64,000 nt of DNA. Origin: Catenulispora acidiphila DSM 44928. GTDB taxonomy: Bacteria > Actinomycetota > Actinomycetes > Streptomycetales > Catenulisporaceae. The DNA is taken from positions 9,900,229-9,964,228 of the forward strand of contig NC_013131.1 in the NCBI RefSeq assembly GCF_000024025.1, read 5' to 3'. The notes under the pieces were generated by a model. It saw nothing but the letters and a program-made list of their open reading frames with translations, searched no databases and had not been told where the DNA came from. Positions within the stretch are counted from its first letter, which is position 1. The number at the start of each line of letters is the position of its first letter. Shown here in pieces: positions 52,924-61,019 of the stretch. A program made the translations under genes and the position numbers.

Positions 52924-53798
52924 CGATCCGAACCCCGACCCGGCCGATCTCCGACGCCACCAGGGCCGGCGACCGGCTGACCGAACGAGACGCCGAGGTG
53001 CTGCGACTGCTGGCTGAACACCAGGTGCTCACCATCGGACAGCTCGCAGTGGCGCTGTTCCCTGACGTACGAAAGTGCCGGAGCCGCGTGGCGGTGCTGC
53101 GGGCGCTCAAGCTCGTCGAGACCTTCCGACCTCCGCTGCAGCGCGGGTCGTCGCAGGCTCACTGCGTCGCCACGGCTCGGACCCTCGACCTGCTCTCCAC
53201 CGATGCCGACGGTTCTCGGCTGCGACGCCGATCGACGTACGACGCAGCCGCCATCGCGCTACGCCCGGACCTCGGGCACCTGCGAGGTGTCAACGAGGTG
53301 TTCTGCCAGCTGCTCGGCTACGCCCGACAAACCCCCGGCGCCATGCTCGAGACCTGGCGCTCCGAACGCGCCACCGCCCGCGCGCTCGGAACGCGACTGC
53401 GGCCGGACGGCTTCGGCCGATGGCGGCAAAACGACGCCAAGTGCGAGTTCTTCCTCGAATACGACACCGGCACCGAACCCCACGCACGGCTCCTCGCCAA
53501 GCTCACCGGATACGCCGACCTCGCTGAATCCGCGGGCGTCTCGTGTCCTGTCCTGTTCTGGCTGCCGAACGCACATCGCGAGAACCACTTTCACCGGCGC
53601 CTCGTCGACCATCCGCCACGCGTACCGGTCGCCACGGCGTACGGCGATCCGTCCCGGACCGATCCGTCCCGGACCGGTCCGGCTGGTCCGACCTGGCGTC
53701 CGGCCTGGTCCCCGTCCTCACAACTCCCCCTCGCAGCCCTCGGCGCCTCCGCCGCCCAACACCTCGGCATCCCGCAGAGCTCACACATCCTGCTCTAG
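52920..53798 (+). CDS. Replication-relaxation family protein
   Basis: 292 residues from GTG 52920. N-terminal winged helix (LTERDAEVLRLLAEHQVLTIGQLAVALFPD...CRSRVAVLRALKLVETFRP) and a nuclease-like middle (LRPDGFGRWRQNDAKCEFFLEYDTGTE, LLAKLTGYADL, CPVLFWLPN), the PF13814 pattern. Possibly nicks or binds the origin of transfer; the role is not established. C-terminus has DPSRTDPSRTGP repeats. Confidence 0.8.
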   Translation: MTIRTPTRPISDATRAGDRLTERDAEVLRLLAEHQVLTIGQLAVALFPDVRKCRSRVAVLRALKLVETFRPPLQRGSSQAHCVATARTLDLLSTDADGSRLRRRSTYDAAAIALRPDLGHLRGVNEVFCQLLGYARQTPGAMLETWRSERATARALGTRLRPDGFGRWRQNDAKCEFFLEYDTGTEPHARLLAKLTGYADLAESAGVSCPVLFWLPNAHRENHFHRRLVDHPPRVPVATAYGDPSRTDPSRTGPAGPTWRPAWSPSSQLPLAALGASAAQHLGIPQSSHILL

Positions 53799-53811
53799 AT
53801 CGGAGAACCCC

Positions 53812-54402
53812 ATCTCGACGCTCACGAAGACAGCAGTCGGCTGCTCGACCCTCTTCCTGATGTTCGTCGTCCTCACCAGTGCCGCCGCAGCCTCCGTCGC
53901 CTCGGCCGCCCTCAATCCACTCACCGCCGTCTGGAACGCGACCACTTCCGCACCTCCAGCCGAGCGTGCATTCAGCCCTGATCAGCAGGTCGGCATCCTG
54001 GCCACCGCCGAGCAAAGCGCCCCGAACCCGGCCGCTGCCGCCGCGATCGCCTTCACCTCCCGGCAGCTTGGCCTCCCGTATGTCTGGGGCGGCAACGGAC
54101 CGGTCAAAGGCGATGCCGGCTACGACTGTTCGGGATTGACCATGGCGGCCTACGCAAGCGCTGGAATCAGCATTCCCCGTACCGCCACAGACCAGTACCG
54201 ACGCGGACCAGCCGTTCCCCTTAGTTCACTGAAGCCAGGAGATCTGGTTTTCTACGGAAATAGCGGTTTCGCACACCATGTGGGAATCTTCGTCGGAGCC
54301 GGCGTCATTCTCGACGCGCCGAGAACAGGCACCGTGATTCGACTCGACCCACTGGCAGCGGATGACCTCTTCGCCGCGACTCGACCAAGCGCAGACCACT
54401 AG
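53812..54402 (+). CDS. Secreted NlpC/P60 hydrolase with an apparent ATC start
   Basis: 196 residues if translation starts at ATC 53812, which follows GGAGAA (53802-53807) at good spacing and yields a proper signal peptide (STLTKTAVGCSTLFLMFVVL-TSAAAAS). The only in-frame ATG (53860) would cut the signal peptide. C40 domain: YDCSGLTMAAYASAGISIPRTA (catalytic Cys), HHVGIFVGAGVILDAPRTG (His). Wall hydrolase opening peptidoglycan for the transfer channel. Last gene of the T4SS operon. Confidence 0.8.
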   Translation: MSTLTKTAVGCSTLFLMFVVLTSAAAASVASAALNPLTAVWNATTSAPPAERAFSPDQQVGILATAEQSAPNPAAAAAIAFTSRQLGLPYVWGGNGPVKGDAGYDCSGLTMAAYASAGISIPRTATDQYRRGPAVPLSSLKPGDLVFYGNSGFAHHVGIFVGAGVILDAPRTGTVIRLDPLAADDLFAATRPSADH

Positions 54403-55110
54403 CCCGCCGCACGGCGCAGCCCGAGGGCCCATCCGTGGGCCGCTTCCCGACCCCCTCAAAGCGCAGTCAAGGCGCCATCAAACAGCAGGTCGATACCTAT
54501 TTGAGGGGCAGTACCAAGACCCGACGATCGTGCATCTGACGATCAGAGCTCTCACCGGAGGGCCGCGAGTCGCCTGAGCCGCGCGGCCGCATGCGGACGT
54601 CGAACAGGAATGGAGAGAATCAACAAGTAGGAAAACAAAGGCATTCCAGTACGGCATTATCGATCAACGATCCAGGCACGCAAATCTCGTACTCTGAACG
54701 GGTGAACAATTACACTGCCAGAGCTTGCCCTGACAGCACATCAAGGCCAGAATATAAATAAGCAGAGATCGCCGCTCCGAGAACGATCGGCTATCTCGCA
54801 AAGAATTCGAGGAATCCTCGGATAGGCACCTGGCCTCAAAACCCTGGTGGACGCGGAGGCAACCGCGTCCACCAGGAACAGGACCGCAAGTTCACCCGTC
54901 CGACCGTCTAAATCATGACTGGAGTACCCATGGACCCTGCTCCGATTCTCCCGGATCAACGGACCGCGCGTCGCACGCCACGCGCGACAGGACTGCTCGC
55001 CGCCTCGTAGGCCCGTCCTCTGCGCAGCCGACGCTGCGCGTCCCACCCTCTTTCCGCAGGCTCCTGAGCCGATCACGGCTGCCTGCGCTCGATCCCGAAT
55101 GGAGCCATCC
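54403..55110. other. Gene-free region after the transfer operon
   Basis: 708 bp without supported gene. About 54590-54790 is much AT-richer than the surroundings. A 14-bp perfect hairpin lies at 54843-54876. A position after the mobilisation genes, AT-rich DNA and a strong inverted repeat are compatible with an origin of transfer or with promoters for 55111 onwards. Confidence 0.4.
54843..54876. terminator. 14-bp hairpin
   Basis: CCTGGTGGACGCGG (54843-54856) pairs perfectly with CCGCGTCCACCAGG (54863-54876); loop AGGCAA. Terminator-like or part of an oriT. Confidence 0.55.
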
Positions 55111-55668
55111 ATGTCCGTTGCCTTCTGCGCCGCATGGATCAACGAAGTCACGCTCGTGCTTCCCCCCGACTGGACACGCGACGTGCCCGCCGAGATGGCC
55201 GAGGGGGCCACCATCTACCTCTCGACCTGCTGGACCAGCCCGCACTCGAAGGTCACCCTGACCGCCACCGTGTCCAGCACAGGCCAGAGCTCAGCCGACA
55301 TCTGCTGTAGCGGCTGGAGCGTCGAAGCAGAGAACCTGTCCCCCGCCGCACTCGCCGCAGCGATCAACGCCGCAACCACGTATGGCGCCCAGCCGGATGC
55401 CCCAGACCTGAGCTCTGCCTTCGTCGGTGTCTCGCTCGCGTATCACGACTGGCAGAGCGCGAGCTACGCCAACGAACCGGTCCAGATGCGCCGCTGGATC
55501 AGCCCTGACGGCAACCGTGTGTTCGACTTCATCCGCCGCAACAAGTCTGGGACGTCAGTCTTCGTGGTCCACCGCGTCAACCCCGGTCACCCAGCCGTAG
55601 AGGCGGCGATCACCGCAGACGGGTTCACTCCCGCCGCCGTTCTGCTCAGCCTCGCCATGTCGGACTGA
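55111..55668 (+). CDS. Hypothetical protein
   Basis: 185 residues from ATG 55111 (GGAG 5 nt upstream; ATG 55099 also in frame). β-rich, with VTLVLPPDWT at the start and FVGVSLAYHDWQSASYANEPVQMRRWISPDGNRVFDFI; two adjacent Cys (DICCSGW). Not recognised. The DUF2637 gene starts 2 nt after its stop. Confidence 0.6.
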   Translation: MSVAFCAAWINEVTLVLPPDWTRDVPAEMAEGATIYLSTCWTSPHSKVTLTATVSSTGQSSADICCSGWSVEAENLSPAALAAAINAATTYGAQPDAPDLSSAFVGVSLAYHDWQSASYANEPVQMRRWISPDGNRVFDFIRRNKSGTSVFVVHRVNPGHPAVEAAITADGFTPAAVLLSLAMSD

Positions 55669-55670
55669 GC

Positions 55671-56606
55671 ATGTCGTGCCCCTCAACCCCGACCCCTCCG
55701 CACGAAACGGCATCGCTCTTGACTCCCCACCGCACCACAACCACAGCCGAGACCTGGAACGTCTGCGCCCTCATCTCGTTGGCCCTCCTGACCTCGGCCG
55801 TCGCAACCATCGTCCTCATCGGGTTCCTCGGCTCCTACGGCCCCCTCCGCGACGCCTTCCTCGCGATCCACCAAAGTCCGGCAGCCGCCTCACGTGACCC
55901 CTGGGCCGTCGATGGCCTCATTGCCGTCGCCACCGCCGCCGCGATCTGGCTGAAGAACAAGGCAGCGGCCCATCGCTACGCCGTCACCGTCGGCGCCATC
56001 ACCACCGCCGCCTCACTGCTGCTGAACTTCCTCCACGGCTGCGGCGTTATCCGCGCCGGCGGTCAAACCAACGGCCCGCTTCACCCCGTCCTCGTCCTCA
56101 TCATCACCTCGCTTCCCGTCGGCGCGATCGGCTTCGGGTCTCATCTCCTGATCGCATGCGTCCGGAACTTTCGGTCTCGGATCCCGCGTACCGCCGACGG
56201 GTCCGGGACGGCCGCCATCGGGCAGCGGAACCGGGGCACCGATCCGAAGGCTCTGCATAGCGGGCCCGTCGATCACACGCTGGACCGCGCTGTACCCACT
56301 TCGCGATTTCACATCGCCGCGCTCGTCCCGGACGGACCGCGGGCGTACCGATCTCCGGACCAGTCCCGTACCGCCAGCGTGGCCGAACTAGACCCGGCCC
56401 TAGTCGAACTGGGACGCAAAGCCCTGGCAGGACTGGCAGAGGACGGCGTCCCGCCAACACGCGACGCTCTCCGCGCAAGAATGGGAGTCGGGAACGGCAA
56501 GGCGTCAGCTGTCTGGACCTACCTCCGCGCTGCCGGAGAGCCAGAGCATGCGGATCGGATCTCGGAACGGGCTGCACCCGTCCTCTCAGACCAGCTAGCC
56601 CCCTGA
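55671..56606 (+). CDS. DUF2637 (Spd-like) membrane protein
   Basis: 311 residues. Four membrane helices (~30-170): CALISLALLTSAVATIVLIGFLG, DPWAVDGLIAVATAAAIWLKNKAA, VGAITTAASLLLNFLHG, VLIITSLPVGAIGFGSHLL, the DUF2637 pattern of actinomycete plasmid-spread proteins. The C-terminal ~90 residues carry a winged-helix-like segment (GVPPTRDALRARMGVGNGKASAVWTYLRAAGE). Probably aids intramycelial spread. Convergent, with a 12-nt tail overlap with the next minus gene. Confidence 0.8.
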   Translation: MSCPSTPTPPHETASLLTPHRTTTTAETWNVCALISLALLTSAVATIVLIGFLGSYGPLRDAFLAIHQSPAAASRDPWAVDGLIAVATAAAIWLKNKAAAHRYAVTVGAITTAASLLLNFLHGCGVIRAGGQTNGPLHPVLVLIITSLPVGAIGFGSHLLIACVRNFRSRIPRTADGSGTAAIGQRNRGTDPKALHSGPVDHTLDRAVPTSRFHIAALVPDGPRAYRSPDQSRTASVAELDPALVELGRKALAGLAEDGVPPTRDALRARMGVGNGKASAVWTYLRAAGEPEHADRISERAAPVLSDQLAP

Positions 56607-57143
56607 TTCAATGCGCGGTACGGGACCGTACCTTGAGTACGGTCCCGTACCGCTGAGCTCGTTGGGCCACAAAGCAATAGAGCACCCAAGCTTCTGCGCC
56701 CAAACGAACTGTGCGATCGATCGTGGAGGGATGCGAACCAGCTCCCAATACGAGATCGACGACCCGCTGACGCCGACGAGCCGACCAAGGCCTTTTTGAC
56801 TCGACGGCAAATCCTGGCGACGACTTTTCAATGGTCCGGCGAGTCGCCGCAGCCCGAACGAATCCCTCGTCTCGCCTGGAAGCAACCACAGAGGCTCGGG
56901 CAGCAACACCTTGCCGTCCGGGCCGATGACCACCAGGCACCAGCCAAGCGCATCAGACCAGCGTGTCAGGTTCACCAAGGTGGGATCCAACCGCAGGTTC
57001 TCCCACTCGGAGATCGTCTTGCCGAGGACCCCGATGTGATGCGACAACGCAGCTTGCGAAATCCGGGCGCTCCGACGGACTGACCTTAGTTTGCCAATGA
57101 CCTGCTCGAAGGCGCGCTTCGCTGCATCATCAATTTCCAGCAT
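56595..57143 (-). CDS. Double helix-turn-helix DNA-binding protein
   Basis: 182 residues from ATG 57143. Two HTHs: SQAALSHHIGVLGKTISEWE (~28-48) and QKGLGRLVGVSGSSISYWE (~116-135), linked by LVVIGPDGKVL, followed by LVRIPPRSIAQFVWAQKLGCSIAL. Same family as 24187-24648 and 57282-57869. Its last ~15 codons run through the 56615-56653 hairpin. Confidence 0.75.
   Translation of the reverse strand: MLEIDDAAKRAFEQVIGKLRSVRRSARISQAALSHHIGVLGKTISEWENLRLDPTLVNLTRWSDALGWCLVVIGPDGKVLLPEPLWLLPGETRDSFGLRRLAGPLKSRRQDLPSSQKGLGRLVGVSGSSISYWELVRIPPRSIAQFVWAQKLGCSIALWPNELSGTGPYSRYGPVPRIESGG
56615..56653. terminator. 17-bp perfect hairpin inside the gene end
   Basis: 56615-56631 pairs perfectly with 56637-56653, loop CTTGA. 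Each arm is itself almost palindromic (GGTACGGGACCGTACC). It lies at the junction of convergent genes and is translated as GTGPYSRYGPVPR in the minus gene. Bidirectional terminator likely. Confidence 0.7.
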
Positions 57144-57281
57144 CACTAGCAGCCCTATTGATGATGCCGGACTCCATCTCGCCCTCCACCTACGGCACGC
57201 GCAGCCCACCCGCGTAGAGCGATAATAAGGCACTTAGAACAGGTGGCCGTTCTCAGTCCTCATTTAGCACTCCCATATGGG

Positions 57282-57869
57282 CTATAGCCCAAGCCGCTGA
57301 ACACGCAACCCTGGACGTTCGAGAGTGGACCCAGCTAGTCCAGCCGGTGCAAAACCGGTTCGGCGGACGCGTCGGGCACCATCAGGGACGACCAGGATGT
57401 CCAGCGAACAGCCGAGTTTCTGGGCCCACACCACATGCGCGATCGGCCTCGGTGGCACCCGGACCAGCTCCCAACGCTGGATCGAGTCCCGGCTGACGCC
57501 CACCAGGGCACCGAGTTCCCCCTGGGCCATCCCCAGGGCCAGGCGGCGATTGCGCAGCGGCACCGCCAACCGCCGCCGCTCGAAGATCTCGAAGGTCTCG
57601 CCGGGCCGCTGGCGCACCGGACCCACCCGCAGTTCGCCGTCCCGCCCGACGATCACCAGCCGCCGACCGAGTTCGCGCGCCCACTGGATCAGGTGCCCCA
57701 GCGTCGGCTCTACTGCCCGGGTCTCCCACTCGGAGATGGCCCGGCCCCGAACCGGCATGCCGGCGGCGAGCGCGTTCTGGGAGAGCCCGGCGTCCAGGCG
57801 GGCGGACCGCAGACCGCCGATGATCCGCGCGAAGGCCCGCTCGGCCGTGTAGTCAACGTGCAACGCCAT
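57282..57869 (-). CDS. Double helix-turn-helix DNA-binding protein
   Basis: About 195 residues. HTH 1 LSQNALAAGMPVRGRAISEWE (~29), linker LVIVGRDGELR, HTH 2 MAQGELGALVGVSRDSIQRWE (~114), tail LVRVPPRPIAHVVWAQKLGCSLDILVVPDG. Very close to the AICE protein at 24187-24648. Its start overlaps the end of the anti-sigma-type ATPase gene. Confidence 0.78.
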   Translation of the reverse strand: MALHVDYTAERAFARIIGGLRSARLDAGLSQNALAAGMPVRGRAISEWETRAVEPTLGHLIQWARELGRRLVIVGRDGELRVGPVRQRPGETFEIFERRRLAVPLRNRRLALGMAQGELGALVGVSRDSIQRWELVRVPPRPIAHVVWAQKLGCSLDILVVPDGARRVRRTGFAPAGLAGSTLERPGLRVQRLGL

Positions 57870-58345
57870 CAACGCGTCCTGTCGTCCATCGCCATACCGA
57901 CCTCTCGTCTAGTTCTCAACTCGCGGGGAAGGCCATTGGCCGGCGGCCCGGGTATCGCCGCGACCTCGTCAAAGGTGATCTCGGCCCAGACCGAGCGGGC
58001 CTTCTCGTCGCCGTCCACGCCCCAGTGGGCGGACAAAAGCGCGACAATGGTCAGGCCTCGCCCGGCCTCCTCGTCGTCCTCGGCGACGCGGACCGCAGGC
58101 ATGGTGGACCCGCCCTGGTCGTCAACGCGCACCCGGCACCGGTCGGCGAACCTGGTCAGCCGCAGGACGAGTTCCCCTCCAGGTCCGCCGCTGGCCGTGT
58201 GCTTGATGGCGTTGGCAACCAGCTCGTCGGCGATCAGCGCGACGACGTGCGCGGTATCGCAGTCGCCGAGAACGGCGAGGATGAAGCAGCGGACCTCACT
58301 CAGGCACTCCGGCCGACCGGCGAACCCCCTGGACCAGACCTGCAT
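57869..58345 (-). CDS. ATP-binding anti-sigma factor-like protein
   Basis: 158 residues, HATPase_c_2 fold: N-box ADELVANAIKHT (~40-51), G1 VRVDDQGG (~72), G2 GRGLTIVALLSAHWGV (~95). No kinase dimer domain, as in RsbW/SpoIIAB-like regulators common in actinomycetes beside small HTH genes. Could bind the sigma-like protein at 44837 (inference). Confidence 0.85.
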   Translation of the reverse strand: MQVWSRGFAGRPECLSEVRCFILAVLGDCDTAHVVALIADELVANAIKHTASGGPGGELVLRLTRFADRCRVRVDDQGGSTMPAVRVAEDDEEAGRGLTIVALLSAHWGVDGDEKARSVWAEITFDEVAAIPGPPANGLPRELRTRREVGMAMDDRTR

Positions 58346-58348
58346 GGC

Positions 58349-58750
58349 TCACCCACCACCCGGAGTGGGCCGGTTGGTCCACCGGCAGCGGATCAACGTT
58401 TCGGTGTGCTCGGCGACCTGTAACGCAGCTTGCTGCGGGTTGCTGCCGGTCTCGTACATCACCAAGCAGGCCAACGCGGTCTGCAGACCCCGGTGATAGC
58501 CATGCCACTCGCTCAGGTCGCGGCGGGCCTGCTCACTACTGGGGAAGTACTCTCCAGCATCGAAGGTCAGCGTCGCCGCCAGCCCTAGCAATGCCAGGTA
58601 ACTGCTGGTGTGGCCCGCGGACAGCAACCGACGCTGGAACTCCGCCTCGGCCTCAGTCACCGTGACACCGAACATCGCCGGCACCTGGCCGACCACCCGC
58701 CCGTCATTGTGCTGGGACAGAAAGGCCCTGATTTCCTCCGGGCCCCTCAT
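58349..58750 (-). CDS. Hypothetical helical protein
   Basis: 133 residues from ATG 58750 (MRGPEEIRAFLSQHNDG). Contains VPAMFGVTVTEAEAEFQRRLLSAGHTSSYLALLGLAATLTF and ends in RCRWTNRPTPGGG. Overlaps the preceding small gene (ATGA) and lies 3 nt before the ATPase gene, so operon member. Family unknown. Confidence 0.6.
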   Translation of the reverse strand: MRGPEEIRAFLSQHNDGRVVGQVPAMFGVTVTEAEAEFQRRLLSAGHTSSYLALLGLAATLTFDAGEYFPSSEQARRDLSEWHGYHRGLQTALACLVMYETGSNPQQAALQVAEHTETLIRCRWTNRPTPGGG

Positions 58751-58962
58751 GCCGCACCCGCCAACTGCATCGGCGTCTCGCAGCGGCAAGTTGCGGTTAC
58801 GGGCTCGTCTACGCTGCTGGGCCACGCTTGAACGCGCGCGGGTTCGCTGGCCTCGCGCGCTGCACGCTGCTGAGAAAGAGCTGCGGAAGCGGGCTGGATT
58901 TGAGTATCCACGGGTACCTCGTTGCGGATTCGAAGCTGGTCGGACAGATGTGCGGTGATCAA
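58747..58962 (-). CDS. Possible small hypothetical protein
   Basis: 71 residues from TTG 58962. Supported mainly by the 4-nt ATGA overlap with the next gene. Composition is unremarkable (ITAHLSDQLRIRNEVPVDTQ..). The ~270 bp further upstream to 59235 are intergenic and should carry divergent promoters. Confidence 0.4.
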   Translation of the reverse strand: MITAHLSDQLRIRNEVPVDTQIQPASAALSQQRAAREASEPARVQAWPSSVDEPVTATCRCETPMQLAGAA

Positions 58963-59235
58963 CCGCGCAGTACCTCGGCAGGCACGGTGTGGTCGCTGTC
59001 GGCGACGCGTTGGAAGAGGGGCATGCAGGCACCAGACGAACCTGAACGATGTCGAGTTACGCTTCGGTCAGAGCTGCTGCCACATTCCGGGGATCGCTCA
59101 CAGGCGACACTCCTTCGCATATCAGAGGGCTGTTCGACCTGAAGCTAGGACGGCGCGGGCGGTCCGGCGGCTACAAAGTGTGTCCGTTGATACGCTGGAT
59201 GCACGGCAGCATTACTTGGCGTGACAGGAATCCCG

Positions 59236-60444
59236 ATGAGCAACCGCACCGGTGAGCGGGTCAGGTACTGGCGCATAAGACGCGGGCTCGACCGGACGAC
59301 ATTCGCTTCCCGCGTCGAACGGTCGCCTTCCTGGGTCAAGGCCATCGAGAACGGCCAACGCGAACTCACACGGCTGCCGCTTTTGGAGCGCGTAGCGCAG
59401 GCGCTCGGGGTGACCGTCCAAGCTCTCACCGATCCGGTGGAAGCCGAGCGAGCGACCCGCACGCCGGATGCTGCGGAAATCGCCGCGATCACCGGCGCCT
59501 TGGAGCACTACGAGGTGATACTCGGGGCACCAGTGAACGCTCTTGAACATCCCCAGCCAGCCGACCTCGCCAAGAGGGTCAACTTCCTCGACGAAGCCTT
59601 CCTGGCCTCGCGGTTCTCCAGCATCGGCCGCGACCTGCCCAAGCTGTTGATCGAGGCACAACGTGCGGCGAAGGGACAACCAGGTATCGATTCCATCCGG
59701 GTGCTCGTCAAGGTGTACCGGATCGCGAGCTCGACCTTGTTGAAGCTTGGCGCGGATCAGACTGCGTGGCTGGCTGCGGACCGAGGGATGGTCGCGGCCC
59801 AGGCCACGGACGACCTGTACACCCTTGCCCGCGCTACCCGCGCGGTGTCGCGCGCGATGACCAATCTCGGTCGTACCGAGGCCGCGCTGGATGCCCTGTT
59901 GGCGATGGCTGCACGGATGCAGCCAGAGGTCGCCACGTCGACGCTCGAAGTTGCCGCGATGTACGGCATGGTGCTGCTCGCGGCAGAGATCGCGGCAGCG
60001 AAGTACGGCGACGCACACACCGCATTGGCGATGCACAACGAAGCGAGCGAAGTCGCGCAGTGGCGCTTCGCGTCCGGCGCAAGCGACAAAGAGACGGCAT
60101 TCGGGCCAACTAATGTCGACCTGCACCGGGTGTCCGCACTGGTTCGTCTCGGTCGTCCAGGCGAGGCGGTGCAACACGCAGATGGCATCGACCGCGCCGC
60201 TGTGGCGCTGATGCCGCGCGAGCGACGCGGGACGTTCGGCCTCGATCTCTCGTTGGCCTACCACCAACTCGGCCGCTACACCGAGGCGGAGACTGTTCTG
60301 CTGGCCGCCGAGCGGATCGCGCCAGAGGAGGCGAGGTGTCGGCCTGGAAGCAAGTCTCTGATCGCTGATCTGGTCAACGCGCCGAGCCGTAACCCGAGTG
60401 CCGACCTGCGTGCTCTCGCCCGCCGTGCTGGAGTACAAGCGTGA
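59236..60444 (+). CDS. XRE-family regulator with TPR-like C-terminus
   Basis: 402 residues from ATG 59236 (AGGA at good spacing; a GTG at 59221 is possible). HTH: RVRYWRIRRGLDRTTFASRVERSPSWVKAIENG. The helical part contains TLLKLGADQTAWLAADRGMVAAQ and AFGPTNVDLHRVSALVRLGRPGE, closely parallel to 22089-23321 in the AICE. GTGA overlap with the flavoprotein gene. Confidence 0.85.
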   Translation: MSNRTGERVRYWRIRRGLDRTTFASRVERSPSWVKAIENGQRELTRLPLLERVAQALGVTVQALTDPVEAERATRTPDAAEIAAITGALEHYEVILGAPVNALEHPQPADLAKRVNFLDEAFLASRFSSIGRDLPKLLIEAQRAAKGQPGIDSIRVLVKVYRIASSTLLKLGADQTAWLAADRGMVAAQATDDLYTLARATRAVSRAMTNLGRTEAALDALLAMAARMQPEVATSTLEVAAMYGMVLLAAEIAAAKYGDAHTALAMHNEASEVAQWRFASGASDKETAFGPTNVDLHRVSALVRLGRPGEAVQHADGIDRAAVALMPRERRGTFGLDLSLAYHQLGRYTEAETVLLAAERIAPEEARCRPGSKSLIADLVNAPSRNPSADLRALARRAGVQA

Positions 60445-60974
60445 CCCGAGTTCTCTATGTGATCCCGTGCGCGGCAGGTCCTGCACCGATGGTTGACCGG
60501 CTGGTGAAGCTGGCTCAGGCCGGCGGATGGGATGTGTGGCTGGCCCCGACCCCGAGCGCGATGGACTTCCTCGACGTGCCCAGTTTGGAGGCGCTGACGG
60601 GCCACCCGATTCGGGCTCGATACCGACAGCCGGGAGAGCTCGGGAAGTTGCCGATGGCCGACGCGGTGATCGTGGCACCTGCGACCTACAACACGATCAA
60701 CAAGTGGGCGGCGGGCATCGCGGATACGCACGCCCTCGGGTTACTGGCGGAGCTGACGCCGTCCGGTATCCCGATCGCCGTGCTGCCCTTCGTCAACGCC
60801 TCCCTCGCGGCGAACCGGGTGTTCGGGCGTTCGGTGGAGTCCCTGAGAGAGGAGGGTGTCACGGTGCTCGTAGGCGACGGTGGGTTCATGCCACATCCGG
60901 CAGGGACCGGTGGTGATCGGCTGGAGACGTTCCCGTGGGAGCTGGCGTTTGAGGCTGTTGGGGGCCCACGCTGA
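60441..60974 (+). CDS. Flavoprotein (DFP/PPC-decarboxylase-like)
   Basis: 177 residues from GTG 60441. Rossmann-like flavoprotein fold: LYVIPCAAGPAPMVDRLVKLAQAGGWDVWLAPTPSAMDF, ADAVIVAPATYNTINKWAAGIADTHALGLL (the flavin-site PATxNT motif), VLPFVNASLAANRVF. An FMN protein of unknown substrate; pairs of XRE regulator and flavoprotein are common in actinomycetes. Confidence 0.85.
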   Translation: MTRVLYVIPCAAGPAPMVDRLVKLAQAGGWDVWLAPTPSAMDFLDVPSLEALTGHPIRARYRQPGELGKLPMADAVIVAPATYNTINKWAAGIADTHALGLLAELTPSGIPIAVLPFVNASLAANRVFGRSVESLREEGVTVLVGDGGFMPHPAGTGGDRLETFPWELAFEAVGGPR

Positions 60975-61019
60975 CGTGAATGAGCGGCATATGTGTCAGC
61001 GCCGAGCCACCTGGAGCCG

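Noticed and set aside
53203-53811. N-terminal extension of the secreted NlpC/P60 protein
   Set aside because: Overlaps the previous gene out of frame; the signal peptide begins at about 53812.
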